This document shows, in pieces, positions 21,707-30,670 of a DNA stretch of 51,485 nt. The stretch covers positions 1 to 51,485 of the forward strand of contig MFPJ01000005.1 of NCBI GenBank assembly GCA_001782675.1, written 5' to 3'. How positions within the stretch are numbered: the first letter of the stretch is position 1; the number at the start of each line of letters is the position of its first letter. The notes beneath the pieces are model-generated. The model was not told the DNA's origin, searched no databases, and was given only the letters and a program-made list of their open reading frames with translations. The DNA is from Candidatus Levybacteria bacterium RIFCSPLOWO2_12_FULL_39_17 (lineage in GTDB: Bacteria; Patescibacteriota; Microgenomatia; Levybacterales; GWA1-39-11). Position numbers and translations under genes: made by a program.

Positions 21707-21809
21707 AAAATCAAAATGCAAAAATCAAAACCACAAACCAAAATTTCAAACTTTATTAGTTTTTAAATTATAGTTTTGATATTTTATTTTTGGTTTTTGG
21801 TTTAAATCT
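21707..21809. repeat. AT-rich word-like imperfect inverted repeat spacer
   Basis: 5' arm aaaaatcaaaatgcaaaaatcaaaaccacaaaccaaaa, 3' arm tagttttgatattttatttttggtttttggttt. Confidence 0.6.
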
Positions 21810-23633
21810 ATGTTAAATATTGATAAAATTCGCAAATCTCAAACAAATATTATCACCATCGGGAGTTATCCTGCCATAATTGCCTCAATGCTTGATTTTG
21901 ATTATCTCTCAAAAAAAGAAAAACCCAGTATTAAGGCAATTATTGCGGCAGGAAGAAAATTTGAGCGTTATTTTTTTGGAAGGCGGGAAATTTTAATTCC
22001 TGTTTTTCCTTCTTTTGACCAAGTACCTGAAAGCAAAAGATTGTCGGCAACTTTTTTCCTTAATTTAAGTTCCGGAAGGCGAGTCTTAACATCATCTATT
22101 GAGGCCATAAATAAACTTCCGGCACTTGTGGGAGGCGCTGTTTTTGCAGAAAATACTCCTGAAAAGCATGCAGTTGAACTTAAAGAATATGCCAAACAGA
22201 AAGGCGTTTTTATTATCGGACCTTCAAGTGTTGGGATTATAGTACCTTCGAAAATTAAACTTGGTGCAGTCGGAGGAGTTGATTACAAACAAATTATTTC
22301 GGCGAAACTTCTTGATCAGGGCTCTATTGCTGTACTTTCGGCATCCGGCGGAATGACAAATGAATTGATAAATATATTGGCAAATACAGGAAAAACTTTG
22401 TCTTTCTCGCTTTCTTTTGGTGGAGACAGGTTTCCCATGGTCACGCCTTCCGAGGCTATTTTGGCTGCCGAACGCGATCCGCAAACTTCTGCTATTGTTT
22501 ATTTTGGAGAGCTGGGAGGAAAAGACGAGTATCATATTGCCCAACTTCTAAATGAAGGAAAAATAACAAAGCCAATAATTTGCTATATTGCAGGAACAGT
22601 TGCCGAAATGTTTCCGACTTCTCCACAGTTTGGTCACGCCAAGGCTATGGCAAAAACAACAGAGGAAACAGCAAAAGCAAAAAGAGACGCGTTAAAACAA
22701 GCGGGAGCTAAAGTTGCAGAGAGCTTTAAAGAGTTTGTTAAGATGATAGAAAAAATTCCTCGGCCCACCCCCGAGGTGAAAGCAGCCCCCACCTCGGGGG
22801 TGAATAAGCTTTCGAAAAAAGATATAATAGAATCCATGCATGATCGAAACCATGCTTTAATTTCAACAAGCATATCTGGCTACAAAGAAGGGAAAGTATT
22901 GGTTTTGGGGGAGGAGCTTTTGGATTTTGCAAAAAATCATTCTTTTGCCTATATTGTTGCCTCAATATTTCTGGGAAAGAAAATAAAATCGCGCGAGCTT
23001 GAGGAATTTGTAGATTTTATCTTAAGGCTTTTAGTTGACCACGGACCTTATGTTTCAGGGGCGGTTAACACGATTGTCAGTTCGCGCGCCGGACGCGATT
23101 TGGTTTCATCTTTAGCATCGGGAATTTTAACAATCGGCCCTCGATTCGGCGGGGCGATAAATCAAGCGGCTAAAAATTGGTTAGTAGGTATCACTTCGGC
23201 AAAATCACCATCTGCTTTCGTTGAGGAATTCGCAAGTAAGAAAATTTACATTTCAGGGATAGGTCATAGAAAATACAGGAGCGATATGCCTGACCCCAGA
23301 GTCGCCGAAATTATTTCCTATTCGGAAGGGCTTGAAGCTCGCTTCACAAGTTTTGCCCGTGAAGTTGAAAAAATTACGGTTGGAAAGAAAGGAAATCTGA
23401 TACTTAATGTGGACGGAGCAATAGCCTGTGTCTTGCTCGATATATTAAATGAAAAAGAAGGATATTCAGTTGAAGAGCTTAAGAAACTGGTTGAAGTAGA
23501 ATTTTTTAATGCCCTATTTGTTTTATCCCGATCAGTCGGATTTATCGGCCATTATCTTGACCAAAAGAGGCTGGATGAGGGGGTCTTCAGGCTCGAAGAA
23601 GAGCATGTCGCCCAGGCAGAAATTGAGGATTAA
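21810..23633 (+). CDS. aclA: ATP-citrate lyase, CoA-ligase/citrate synthase-like subunit
   Basis: QFGHA (phosphohistidine region), DHGPYVSGAVNTIVSSRAGRDLVSSLASGILTIGPRFGGA, GIGHRKYRS, NLILNVDGAIACVLLD, SVGFIGHYLDQKRL as in ACLY C-terminal half. Confidence 0.9.
   Translation: MLNIDKIRKSQTNIITIGSYPAIIASMLDFDYLSKKEKPSIKAIIAAGRKFERYFFGRREILIPVFPSFDQVPESKRLSATFFLNLSSGRRVLTSSIEAINKLPALVGGAVFAENTPEKHAVELKEYAKQKGVFIIGPSSVGIIVPSKIKLGAVGGVDYKQIISAKLLDQGSIAVLSASGGMTNELINILANTGKTLSFSLSFGGDRFPMVTPSEAILAAERDPQTSAIVYFGELGGKDEYHIAQLLNEGKITKPIICYIAGTVAEMFPTSPQFGHAKAMAKTTEETAKAKRDALKQAGAKVAESFKEFVKMIEKIPRPTPEVKAAPTSGVNKLSKKDIIESMHDRNHALISTSISGYKEGKVLVLGEELLDFAKNHSFAYIVASIFLGKKIKSRELEEFVDFILRLLVDHGPYVSGAVNTIVSSRAGRDLVSSLASGILTIGPRFGGAINQAAKNWLVGITSAKSPSAFVEEFASKKIYISGIGHRKYRSDMPDPRVAEIISYSEGLEARFTSFAREVEKITVGKKGNLILNVDGAIACVLLDILNEKEGYSVEELKKLVEVEFFNALFVLSRSVGFIGHYLDQKRLDEGVFRLEEEHVAQAEIED
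22766..22802. repeat. 13-bp perfect inverted repeat within aclA coding sequence
   Basis: CACCCCCGAGGTG-aaagcagcccc-CACCTCGGGGGTG. Confidence 0.95.
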
Positions 23634-23730
23634 ATCTCTTTAGCCGCTCGTGCATTTTTTTGCAAAGATCAAGTTGACAACCGCAAATCTTTTACTCTAA
23701 ACTAAAAATAGATACAGCAACATAAACAAT

Positions 23731-24057
23731 ATGTTATCAATGAAGAAAAACCACGAGCTTTTTTGGATTCTTGAAGTTCTTCTCTTAACCCCAACTGCCT
23801 TATTTTGGCTTGGAATAATATCCCTGGCATTAACCGATTCAAATACTCTTTTCCTGGCAGTTCTGGGAGCTCCCTATTCTTTATTAAAAGGATTTTTTGT
23901 TGCTATATTATGCCCTGCCGCAGCAGCTTGGATTGCTTATGACTACATTAGGGAAAATAAGAAAGACAGGAAGGCGACCATTGGAATAGCAAAAGCCATC
24001 TTGTGGGTGAGCCTAGCAACAATCGGTCTGGTTTTAATCTATATTTTTCAGAAATAA
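23731..24057 (+). CDS. Hypothetical multi-pass membrane protein
   Basis: 108-aa ORF with three hydrophobic segments; upstream TTGACA box. Confidence 0.6.
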   Translation: MLSMKKNHELFWILEVLLLTPTALFWLGIISLALTDSNTLFLAVLGAPYSLLKGFFVAILCPAAAAWIAYDYIRENKKDRKATIGIAKAILWVSLATIGLVLIYIFQK

Positions 24058-24082
24058 GCCCTCTGTTTTTTTGGCCACGAAT

Positions 24083-24111
24083 TTGATAATTATTCAAAAA
24101 TAGCCTAAAAT
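24083..24111 (+). promoter_or_regulatory. Promoter upstream of murB
   Basis: TTGATA (24083-24088), 17 nt, TAAAAT (24106-24111); ATG at 24123. Confidence 0.65.
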
Positions 24112-24122
24112 GATGCAGATTT

Positions 24123-25103
24123 ATGAAGGTATATCCCGATTTTTTACTTCACGATATTCTTTGGTATAAAATTGGCGGGAAAGCAAGATTTTTAATCGAG
24201 GTTAAAGGAAAGCAAGACATAAAAAACGCCTACGAATTTCTAAGAAAGCAGAAAGACCTGCCTGCCGGCAGGCAGGTTAAGAAGGTTTTTTTTCTTGGAC
24301 TGGGAAGTAATTTAATCTTTACGGACGATTATTTTGATGGAGCAATACTTCGATTTCTTCCAAATAATAATTCAATAAAACTTACAAAGCCTCATTTAAT
24401 TCATGCGGATGCAGGCACGATCCTAGATGATGTTATACAATTTGGTTTTCAAAATAATTTAGTAGGGCTTGAATGGGCAGGAGGATTGCCCGGAAATGTG
24501 GGAGCTGCAGTCCGAGGGAATGTAGGAGCATTTGGAGGAGAAATTAAGGATGTAATAAAAGATATAGAGGTTTTTGAAGCCCAAAATGGAAAGCCAAGAT
24601 TTAAAAATTTAAAAAGATATGAGTTAAAATTTTCTTATCGAAATTCCTTAGTTAAGAAAAACGGACTGGGAGTGCTGGCGGCTACTTTCAGATTAAAGCA
24701 GGCAGATCCGGCAACTATTCAGCGAGCAAGACAAACTTATCTTAATAACATTGAATACCGTAAGATCCGGCATCCTTTGGAATTTCCCAACTGCGGCAGT
24801 GTTTTTAAGAATATTGCAACCCCGGAACATGTGGAAAAAATCCTCAATGTTTATCCCGACCTTGAGGAGAAAATAAAGAGAGATTGGTATGGAAAGGTTT
24901 CCATGGGCTATCTTATTAAGCGGTTAGACTTGTCAGGCTATAGAATCGGCAACGCAATGATTTCTCCAAAACACTGTAATTTTATTGTAAATTTGGGGGG
25001 AGCCCGCGCCAGAGATGTGCTTTCGATTATTAAAGTTATAGAGGAAAAATTCCTTGAAACCTTTGATTTTACGCCAGAGGTCGAGGCTGAGGTAGTGGAA
25101 TAA
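24123..25103 (+). CDS. murB: UDP-N-acetylmuramate dehydrogenase
   Basis: YKIGGKARFLIEV, LGLGSNLIFTDDYFDG, GLEWAGGLPGNVGAAVRGNVGAFGGEI, FPNCGSVFKN. Confidence 0.95.
   Translation: MKVYPDFLLHDILWYKIGGKARFLIEVKGKQDIKNAYEFLRKQKDLPAGRQVKKVFFLGLGSNLIFTDDYFDGAILRFLPNNNSIKLTKPHLIHADAGTILDDVIQFGFQNNLVGLEWAGGLPGNVGAAVRGNVGAFGGEIKDVIKDIEVFEAQNGKPRFKNLKRYELKFSYRNSLVKKNGLGVLAATFRLKQADPATIQRARQTYLNNIEYRKIRHPLEFPNCGSVFKNIATPEHVEKILNVYPDLEEKIKRDWYGKVSMGYLIKRLDLSGYRIGNAMISPKHCNFIVNLGGARARDVLSIIKVIEEKFLETFDFTPEVEAEVVE
24256..24277. repeat. 22-bp perfect GC-rich palindrome inside murB
   Basis: ACCTGCCTGCCGGCAGGCAGGT, encoding LPAGRQV. Confidence 0.95.
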
Positions 25104-25419
25104 TTTATTCCCTCCGCCTATTCTTACTTCAAGCCTTTTTAGTACTATTCCCTTCGAATTCCTCAGGGCAAGCGTACACGGCTTGAAGGGCGAATTCCGG
25201 CGGACATAAGAATTTGTAGTTACTCACTTTGTTCGTAAACAAATCCTAATGGAAGTTGAAGTGGAGATTGTAAATTAATCTCTTTCAGATTTCTTACCTC
25301 CTTTATGTTTAATGTTTAAACCTTAGGTTTATTATAATTTTATGGAAAATTTGATATTGCTTGGGAGCGCAATAGGAGTTCTTATTTACCTTCGGATGAC
25401 AAACGTAGGTTAGTGTCCT

Positions 25420-25542
25420 ATGACATATTCGAGAAGGAAAAGAATCGAAAATGAAAAATTTAAAAAGATTTTTGAAGTGGGTAAAAAACAATTAGAGCAA
25501 TTATTAAAATTTGGCATAAACCTCCCAATCGCCGCAGGGTAA
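25420..25542 (+). CDS. Possible 40-aa small basic protein
   Basis: ATG...TAA: MTYSRRKRIENEKFKKIFEVGKKQLEQLLKFGINLPIAAG; in a 650-bp region otherwise without ORFs. Confidence 0.3.
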   Translation: MTYSRRKRIENEKFKKIFEVGKKQLEQLLKFGINLPIAAG

Positions 25543-25753
25543 TTAGTCTATCTATATTTATCGAAATATTCTTTGTAGCCCTTCATTGTAAATGTTAACC
25601 CGGAATGCAGGGGTTTGAGAAGATTATAATCTATGTTATGAAAACTATTTATACAATAGTATACTCGACAAGGTCGATTGAAGAGTTTATGAATAACTTT
25701 AGTATTTAAAATTTAAAAATTTATGTATTGTTTCGGATTTCGAATTTAATAAA

Positions 25754-26437
25754 TTATTCTTTTCCAACAATAACTATGGTGTCGGGGCGGGAGTCGGAGG
25801 CTAAATCTGCAGAAGTTGTGCCAAGAGAGTAATTTGAAGAGAGATCTTTTTTAAGAAGAGAAAGAAATTCTTCCTTGGCGCTTTTTATTTGAATTGTTGT
25901 CTTTTCATAGTTGAAATTTTCGGCATTTCCAATTTGAATAACATTGTATCCAAGACTTTCAAGGAAATCTGAAGCTTTTTTGCTGGCACGGCCCGCTCCG
26001 CTGCCATTTAAGACATGGATTGAGAGGTTACTCCGGTCAAGGCCTGTAGTTTTATCAACAGGATTTACGGTTGGTTTTGGAGTCGGGATTTTTGTAGGCG
26101 TTGGTTTTTTTGGCTCTTGGGTAGGTGAAATCTCTTCTGTCGGTTCCGGAATATCTGTTGGAAATGCTTCAGCTGTTGGTGCCGGCTCGGAATTCTGCTC
26201 ACTTTTTCCGCCCGCAAAGAATCTTGTTGTTCCAAAGATTATAAGACCGACTATAACAATTGAAAAAAGAATTATAAAAATTTTCTTGGGAGCAAATTGA
26301 TTCTTTGGTCTCGAAAGCCGACTTTCGTATTGTGTTGGAGATTGAAAAATCTCGCTTTTATTCTCCTCTTCCATTGGCAATATAATACCACCATAAGCAG
26401 ATTTTGCAAGTGGGAATTGCAAAATTTCAAATTTCAA
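25754..26437 (-). CDS. LytR_C-domain membrane protein
   Basis: N-terminal TM, Pro/Thr-rich linker, LSIHVLNGSGAGRASKKASDFLESLGYNV. Confidence 0.75.
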   Translation of the reverse strand: MKFEILQFPLAKSAYGGIILPMEEENKSEIFQSPTQYESRLSRPKNQFAPKKIFIILFSIVIVGLIIFGTTRFFAGGKSEQNSEPAPTAEAFPTDIPEPTEEISPTQEPKKPTPTKIPTPKPTVNPVDKTTGLDRSNLSIHVLNGSGAGRASKKASDFLESLGYNVIQIGNAENFNYEKTTIQIKSAKEEFLSLLKKDLSSNYSLGTTSADLASDSRPDTIVIVGKE

Positions 26438-26459
26438 ATTTCAAATTTCCAATTTTAAA

Positions 26460-26843
26460 TTAATTGCCTGCTCGGACCTGCACCAATTGAAAGAAATTTC
26501 CGTCGGGATCAACAAAAGTTGCTATCAATCCATATCCCTCAACATGATAAATGTCTTGATGTTTTTTAATCCCCTTCTCGTCCAGCCTTTTTGCTTCCTT
26601 TTCTATATCATCGACTTCCAGATTAAACATTATCCGCTCCGGATTTTGGTTTTTTCCATTTACCTGCGAATGATCTGTTATATAAAGGCTGGTTCCCTTC
26701 ATGCTAAATTCGTACCCTTTTTTCCCTTCTTCTCCAATTTCCATCTCGGCCGACTGTTCCAATCCAACCACATTTTTATAAAATTCAGCAAGTTCTTTCG
26801 CATTCTCGCTTCCAATCAAGATGCTTTCTATGCCTTTTATCAT
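26460..26843 (-). CDS. VOC/glyoxalase-like protein
   Basis: ELAEFYKNVVGLEQ, ATFVDPDGNFFQLVQV. Confidence 0.85.
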   Translation of the reverse strand: MIKGIESILIGSENAKELAEFYKNVVGLEQSAEMEIGEEGKKGYEFSMKGTSLYITDHSQVNGKNQNPERIMFNLEVDDIEKEAKRLDEKGIKKHQDIYHVEGYGLIATFVDPDGNFFQLVQVRAGN

Positions 26844-26979
26844 TTTTCACCTCCTTTTTGACTACATTATATTACCCTTTTGTTAAAAGTTGGTAAAAAA
26901 GAGATAGTAGACTTATGAGGTGGCAGGATAATTTTTAATGGAAGAATATTTGGTTATCAAGAAATGAGCATTTTGACCC

Positions 26980-27008
26980 TTGACGGAGGAAGGGAAATGG
27001 TGTATATT
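26980..27008 (+). promoter_or_regulatory. Promoter upstream of tuf
   Basis: TTGACG (26980-26985), 17 nt, TATATT (27003-27008). Confidence 0.7.
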
Positions 27009-27051
27009 AATTTAACACTCTAGAGACGGGGTGTTTTATTTTTGACTAAAA

Positions 27052-28233
27052 ATGGCCGGAGTATTTCAGAGAACAAAACCACACATTAATATCGGAACCA
27101 TTGGTCATGTAGACCATGGTAAAACCACTTTGACTTCTGCTATTACTATGGTTTTGGCCAAAAAAGGAATGGCCGAGGCCAAGAAATATGAGGATATTGA
27201 TAACGCTCCCGAGGAAAAAGCCCGTGGAGTCACCATTAATATTTCCCATCAGGAATACGAGACAGAAAAAAGGCATTATGCTCACATTGATGCTCCGGGA
27301 CACGCAGATTACATCAAAAACATGATCACGGGTGCAGCGCAAATGGACGGCGCAATATTAGTAGTTTCGGCGGCAGACGGCCCAATGCCTCAAACGAGAG
27401 AACACATTCTTTTGGCTCGTCAAGTTGGAGTTCCTGCAATTGTAGTCTTCCTTAATAAAACTGATATGGTTTCGGACCCCGAACTCATCGAATTAGTTGA
27501 AATGGAGGTTCGTGAACTTCTTACAAAATACCAATATCCCGGAAATGAAACTCCCATCATAAAGGGTTCGGCCCTTAAAGCAACCCAAGGGGATGCGGAA
27601 GCTGAAAAAGCCATCCTTGAATTGATGGAAAAAGTTGATGAGTACATTCCAACTCCAACCCGCGACATCGACAAACCATATCTTATGCCTGTTGAAGATG
27701 TCTTTTCAATTAAAGGTCGGGGAACAGTTGTAACCGGCCGTGTTGAGCGAGGACAGGTAAAAGTAAATGACACGGTTGAAATCGTAGGGATCAAGCCTAC
27801 GAAGTCTACAGTGATCACGGGAATTGAAATGTTCCGAAAAAGTCTTAGCGAGGCTCAGGCGGGAGACAATGCCGGACTTCTGCTCCGCGGAATAGAGAAG
27901 CAGGATGTTGAGCGTGGACAGGTTATTGCAAAACCCGGTTCGATTACTCCCCACACGGACTTTGAGGCCGAAGTTTACGTCCTTACAAAGGAAGAAGGCG
28001 GACGACACACGCCTTTCTTTACTGGCTACAGACCACAGTTTTACATTAGAACAACCGATGTAACCGGTGAGATAAAACTCCAGGAAGGCGTTGAAATGGT
28101 CATGCCCGGAGACAGCACAAAAATGACTGCAAAATTAATTGTTCCCATCGCTCTTGAGGAAGGAATGAGATTTGCCATCCGTGAGGGTGGTAAGACAGTA
28201 GGCGCAGGAGCAATAATAAAAGTGATAGCCTAA
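27052..28233 (+). CDS. tuf: Elongation factor Tu
   Basis: [51 protein letters not shown]. Confidence 0.99.
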   Translation: MAGVFQRTKPHINIGTIGHVDHGKTTLTSAITMVLAKKGMAEAKKYEDIDNAPEEKARGVTINISHQEYETEKRHYAHIDAPGHADYIKNMITGAAQMDGAILVVSAADGPMPQTREHILLARQVGVPAIVVFLNKTDMVSDPELIELVEMEVRELLTKYQYPGNETPIIKGSALKATQGDAEAEKAILELMEKVDEYIPTPTRDIDKPYLMPVEDVFSIKGRGTVVTGRVERGQVKVNDTVEIVGIKPTKSTVITGIEMFRKSLSEAQAGDNAGLLLRGIEKQDVERGQVIAKPGSITPHTDFEAEVYVLTKEEGGRHTPFFTGYRPQFYIRTTDVTGEIKLQEGVEMVMPGDSTKMTAKLIVPIALEEGMRFAIREGGKTVGAGAIIKVIA

Positions 28234-28283
28234 AAGGCTGTCATCCCGAGCACATTTGACAATTTATGTTTGAGATTTATAAT

Positions 28284-28310
28284 AAAACCTACTGTTGAAG
28301 TAGGTTTTTT
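28284..28310 (+). terminator. Intrinsic terminator after tuf
   Basis: AAACCTACT-gttga-AGTAGGTTTTTT. Confidence 0.85.
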
Positions 28311-28321
28311 GTTGCAAAGCT

Positions 28322-28633
28322 ATGGCGGTAAAAGGGAGAATTAGGGTCCGTTTAAAATCATACGATTCAAGGATAATTGACTCTTGCTGTCAACAAATCC
28401 TTGATACCGCAATTCGCACAGGCGCAAAAGTGGTAGGGCCAATTCCTCTTCCAAGCAAAAGAAGCGTATTTGTTGTCAATAAATCCCCATTTATAGATAA
28501 AGACGCAAGAGAGCATTTTCAATTAAAAACTCACAAACGATTGATTGATATTATTTCTCCAACCGACAAAACTATTGAATCCTTGATTCACCTTGATCTC
28601 CCCGCCGGCGTAGATGTCGAAATCAAGATGTAA
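28322..28633 (+). CDS. rpsJ: 30S ribosomal protein S10
   Basis: IRVRLKSYDSRIID, PLPSKRSVFVVNKSPF, LDLPAGVDVEIK. Confidence 0.97.
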   Translation: MAVKGRIRVRLKSYDSRIIDSCCQQILDTAIRTGAKVVGPIPLPSKRSVFVVNKSPFIDKDAREHFQLKTHKRLIDIISPTDKTIESLIHLDLPAGVDVEIKM

Positions 28634-28748
28634 TATTCCCCACGGCTAAGCTTGATTTCCACGGATTTATAGCTGATTCACGCTGAAAGAATTTCGCAAT
28701 ATCTTGAAGTATCTTGAAATATTATGAAAGATCTTGTAAAGTGGTTTT

Positions 28749-29717
28749 GTGATAAAAGATTATATTTATCTAAAAACACCCAAGATTGCTTCGTTAATTA
28801 CTCAAATAAATACCTATCGAGACTTGTTTGAAAAAATCCCAAAACTACCCCACATTCAAGAAAATCTGCTTAGAAAATCAACTCTCAAAAGCTCATTGTA
28901 TTCAGCACGAATAGAAGGGAATAGACTTGAAATGACTGACGTTGAATTCGGCGGAATTCAAAATAGAGAAAAAAGGGAAGTTTTTCAGATTTTTGACGGA
29001 TTAAAATTCGCGCGATCATTTAAAGGTAGAACCACGAAGGAATTTATTTTGGAGCTCCATCAACGCGTAATGGATGATTTAACCGCTGAACTTGGTAGGT
29101 TTAGAACAGAGCCTTCAGCAATATTTAATACTGCCGGAGTTGCTATTTACGTTGCTCCGTCAGCACAGAAAGTTCCGATCCTAGTAGGTAAATGGCTACA
29201 ATTCGTGAATCGGCGAAACTCGAATCTATGTGACATAGCTATTACCCATTTTGTATTCGAAAAGATTCACCCATTTCTTGATGGGAATGGGAGAGTTGGG
29301 CGAATTTTAATGAATTGGCAATTGCAAAAACTTGGATATGGATTTGCCGGCCTTATTTCGTTTGAAGACTATTTAGAACAAAATAGAAACAATTATTATT
29401 CGACTTTAGCAATCGAGAAGAAAGATATTACTGAGTTCGTCGAGTTCATTTTAGAAACTGTTGCTCAAAGTGCACAAAAAGTAATCTTACAGCTGCAAAA
29501 GCAAGAAGAGGGCAAAATTGAGGATATTCTTCTCCCCCGCCGTGCAGAAATTCTTGCAATCATTCGTGAACATCAAGTGGTAACGTTCGATCAAATTCAC
29601 CGCCGATTTCTCTCTGTGAATTCCCGAACACTTCATTACGACTTACAAGATTTGGTTCGGAAAGGGTTAATTCGAAAGCGAGGGGCAACCCGTGGTTCTG
29701 TTTACGCTCCTAAGTAG
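28749..29717 (+). CDS. Fic-domain protein with C-terminal winged helix (class II-like)
   Basis: HPFLDGNGRVGR Fic motif; N-terminal SARIEGN inhibitory-type motif; C-terminal HTH-like region; GTG start. Confidence 0.92.
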   Translation: MIKDYIYLKTPKIASLITQINTYRDLFEKIPKLPHIQENLLRKSTLKSSLYSARIEGNRLEMTDVEFGGIQNREKREVFQIFDGLKFARSFKGRTTKEFILELHQRVMDDLTAELGRFRTEPSAIFNTAGVAIYVAPSAQKVPILVGKWLQFVNRRNSNLCDIAITHFVFEKIHPFLDGNGRVGRILMNWQLQKLGYGFAGLISFEDYLEQNRNNYYSTLAIEKKDITEFVEFILETVAQSAQKVILQLQKQEEGKIEDILLPRRAEILAIIREHQVVTFDQIHRRFLSVNSRTLHYDLQDLVRKGLIRKRGATRGSVYAPK

Positions 29718-29855
29718 TTGATTAAATAAGTATTTGAGCCCAGGAAGTATTGCATTTGAATTCAAAACATTATATAATCTTTTGTTACATGTCCAAACTA
29801 TTGATGACTTCTCTAGTTACATGATCGAGGTCAATCCTTGGGATGTGCAAGGTGG

Positions 29856-29880
29856 GCGACTCGAGGAGTCGCTTTTTTTT
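29856..29880 (+). terminator. Intrinsic terminator/attenuator directly upstream of rplC
   Basis: GCGACTC-gag-GAGTCGC-TTTTTTTT. Confidence 0.85.
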
Positions 29881-29890
29881 GCTTATAAAT

Positions 29891-30670
29891 ATGCAGATTT
29901 CAAGTTTAATAGGTAGGAAGATTGATCAAACACAAGGATTTTTGGAAGACGGAAGAAGGGTTCCTCTTTCGATAATTTCCGTAGCCGGAAATGTGGTCAC
30001 ACAGATTAAGACTCAAGATCGGGAAGGATATAATGCTATTCAACTTGGCTTTGGGTCAACAAAAGCGACTACGAAACCTATATTGGGGCACATAAAAAAA
30101 GCGGGGCTAGAGAAAACGCCCCGTTTTTTTAGGGAAATAAGAGTTCATGATCCTTCTCAAGTTTCTGCGGGCAAAACCATTTCAGTTGAGGAAGTTTTTG
30201 AAGCAGGAGATGTTATTGATGTTGAGGGTAAATCAAAAGGAAAAGGTTTTGCAGGAGTAGTGAAGCGTCATGGGTTCGCTGGAGGACCAAGAACGCACGG
30301 ACAATCGGACAGAGAGAGAGCTCCCGGTTCCATTGGTCAAACTACTACTCCCGGCCGAGTGTATCGAGGCAAAAGAATGGCCGGCAGAATGGGTAGCGAC
30401 AGAGTTACAATAAAAAATTTGGAAATTCTAGGCATTGAAGAGGATAAGATTTATGTTAAAGGTCTTATCCCTGGAGTAAGGGGAGGCATTGTCATGATTA
30501 CTAAAGTCGGAAAAAATAAGAAGTTCGTCCCTTTATATTCAAAAAAAGAGGCGGAAGATGAAGGGGGCAAGCCCGTTTTGGAAGCTCAAGCCGAAGAAGC
30601 TCAGGTTGCAAGTTCTAACACTGAAGAAATAAGTTCGAAGGAAGGAAAAGATAGCGATGCCGAAAAGTAA
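29891..30670 (+). CDS. rplC: 50S ribosomal protein L3
   Basis: MQISSLIGRKIDQTQGF start; GKGFAGVVKRHGFAGGPRTHGQSDRERAPGSIG. Confidence 0.97.
   Translation: MQISSLIGRKIDQTQGFLEDGRRVPLSIISVAGNVVTQIKTQDREGYNAIQLGFGSTKATTKPILGHIKKAGLEKTPRFFREIRVHDPSQVSAGKTISVEEVFEAGDVIDVEGKSKGKGFAGVVKRHGFAGGPRTHGQSDRERAPGSIGQTTTPGRVYRGKRMAGRMGSDRVTIKNLEILGIEEDKIYVKGLIPGVRGGIVMITKVGKNKKFVPLYSKKEAEDEGGKPVLEAQAEEAQVASSNTEEISSKEGKDSDAEK

Noticed and set aside
29718-29890. Possible displaced rpsJ tail after the Fic gene (D..MIEV)
   Set aside because: Looked for LDLPAGVDVEIKM-stop in all frames between Fic and rplC; only scattered residues matched, unlike the clear rpsG and rpsI echoes.
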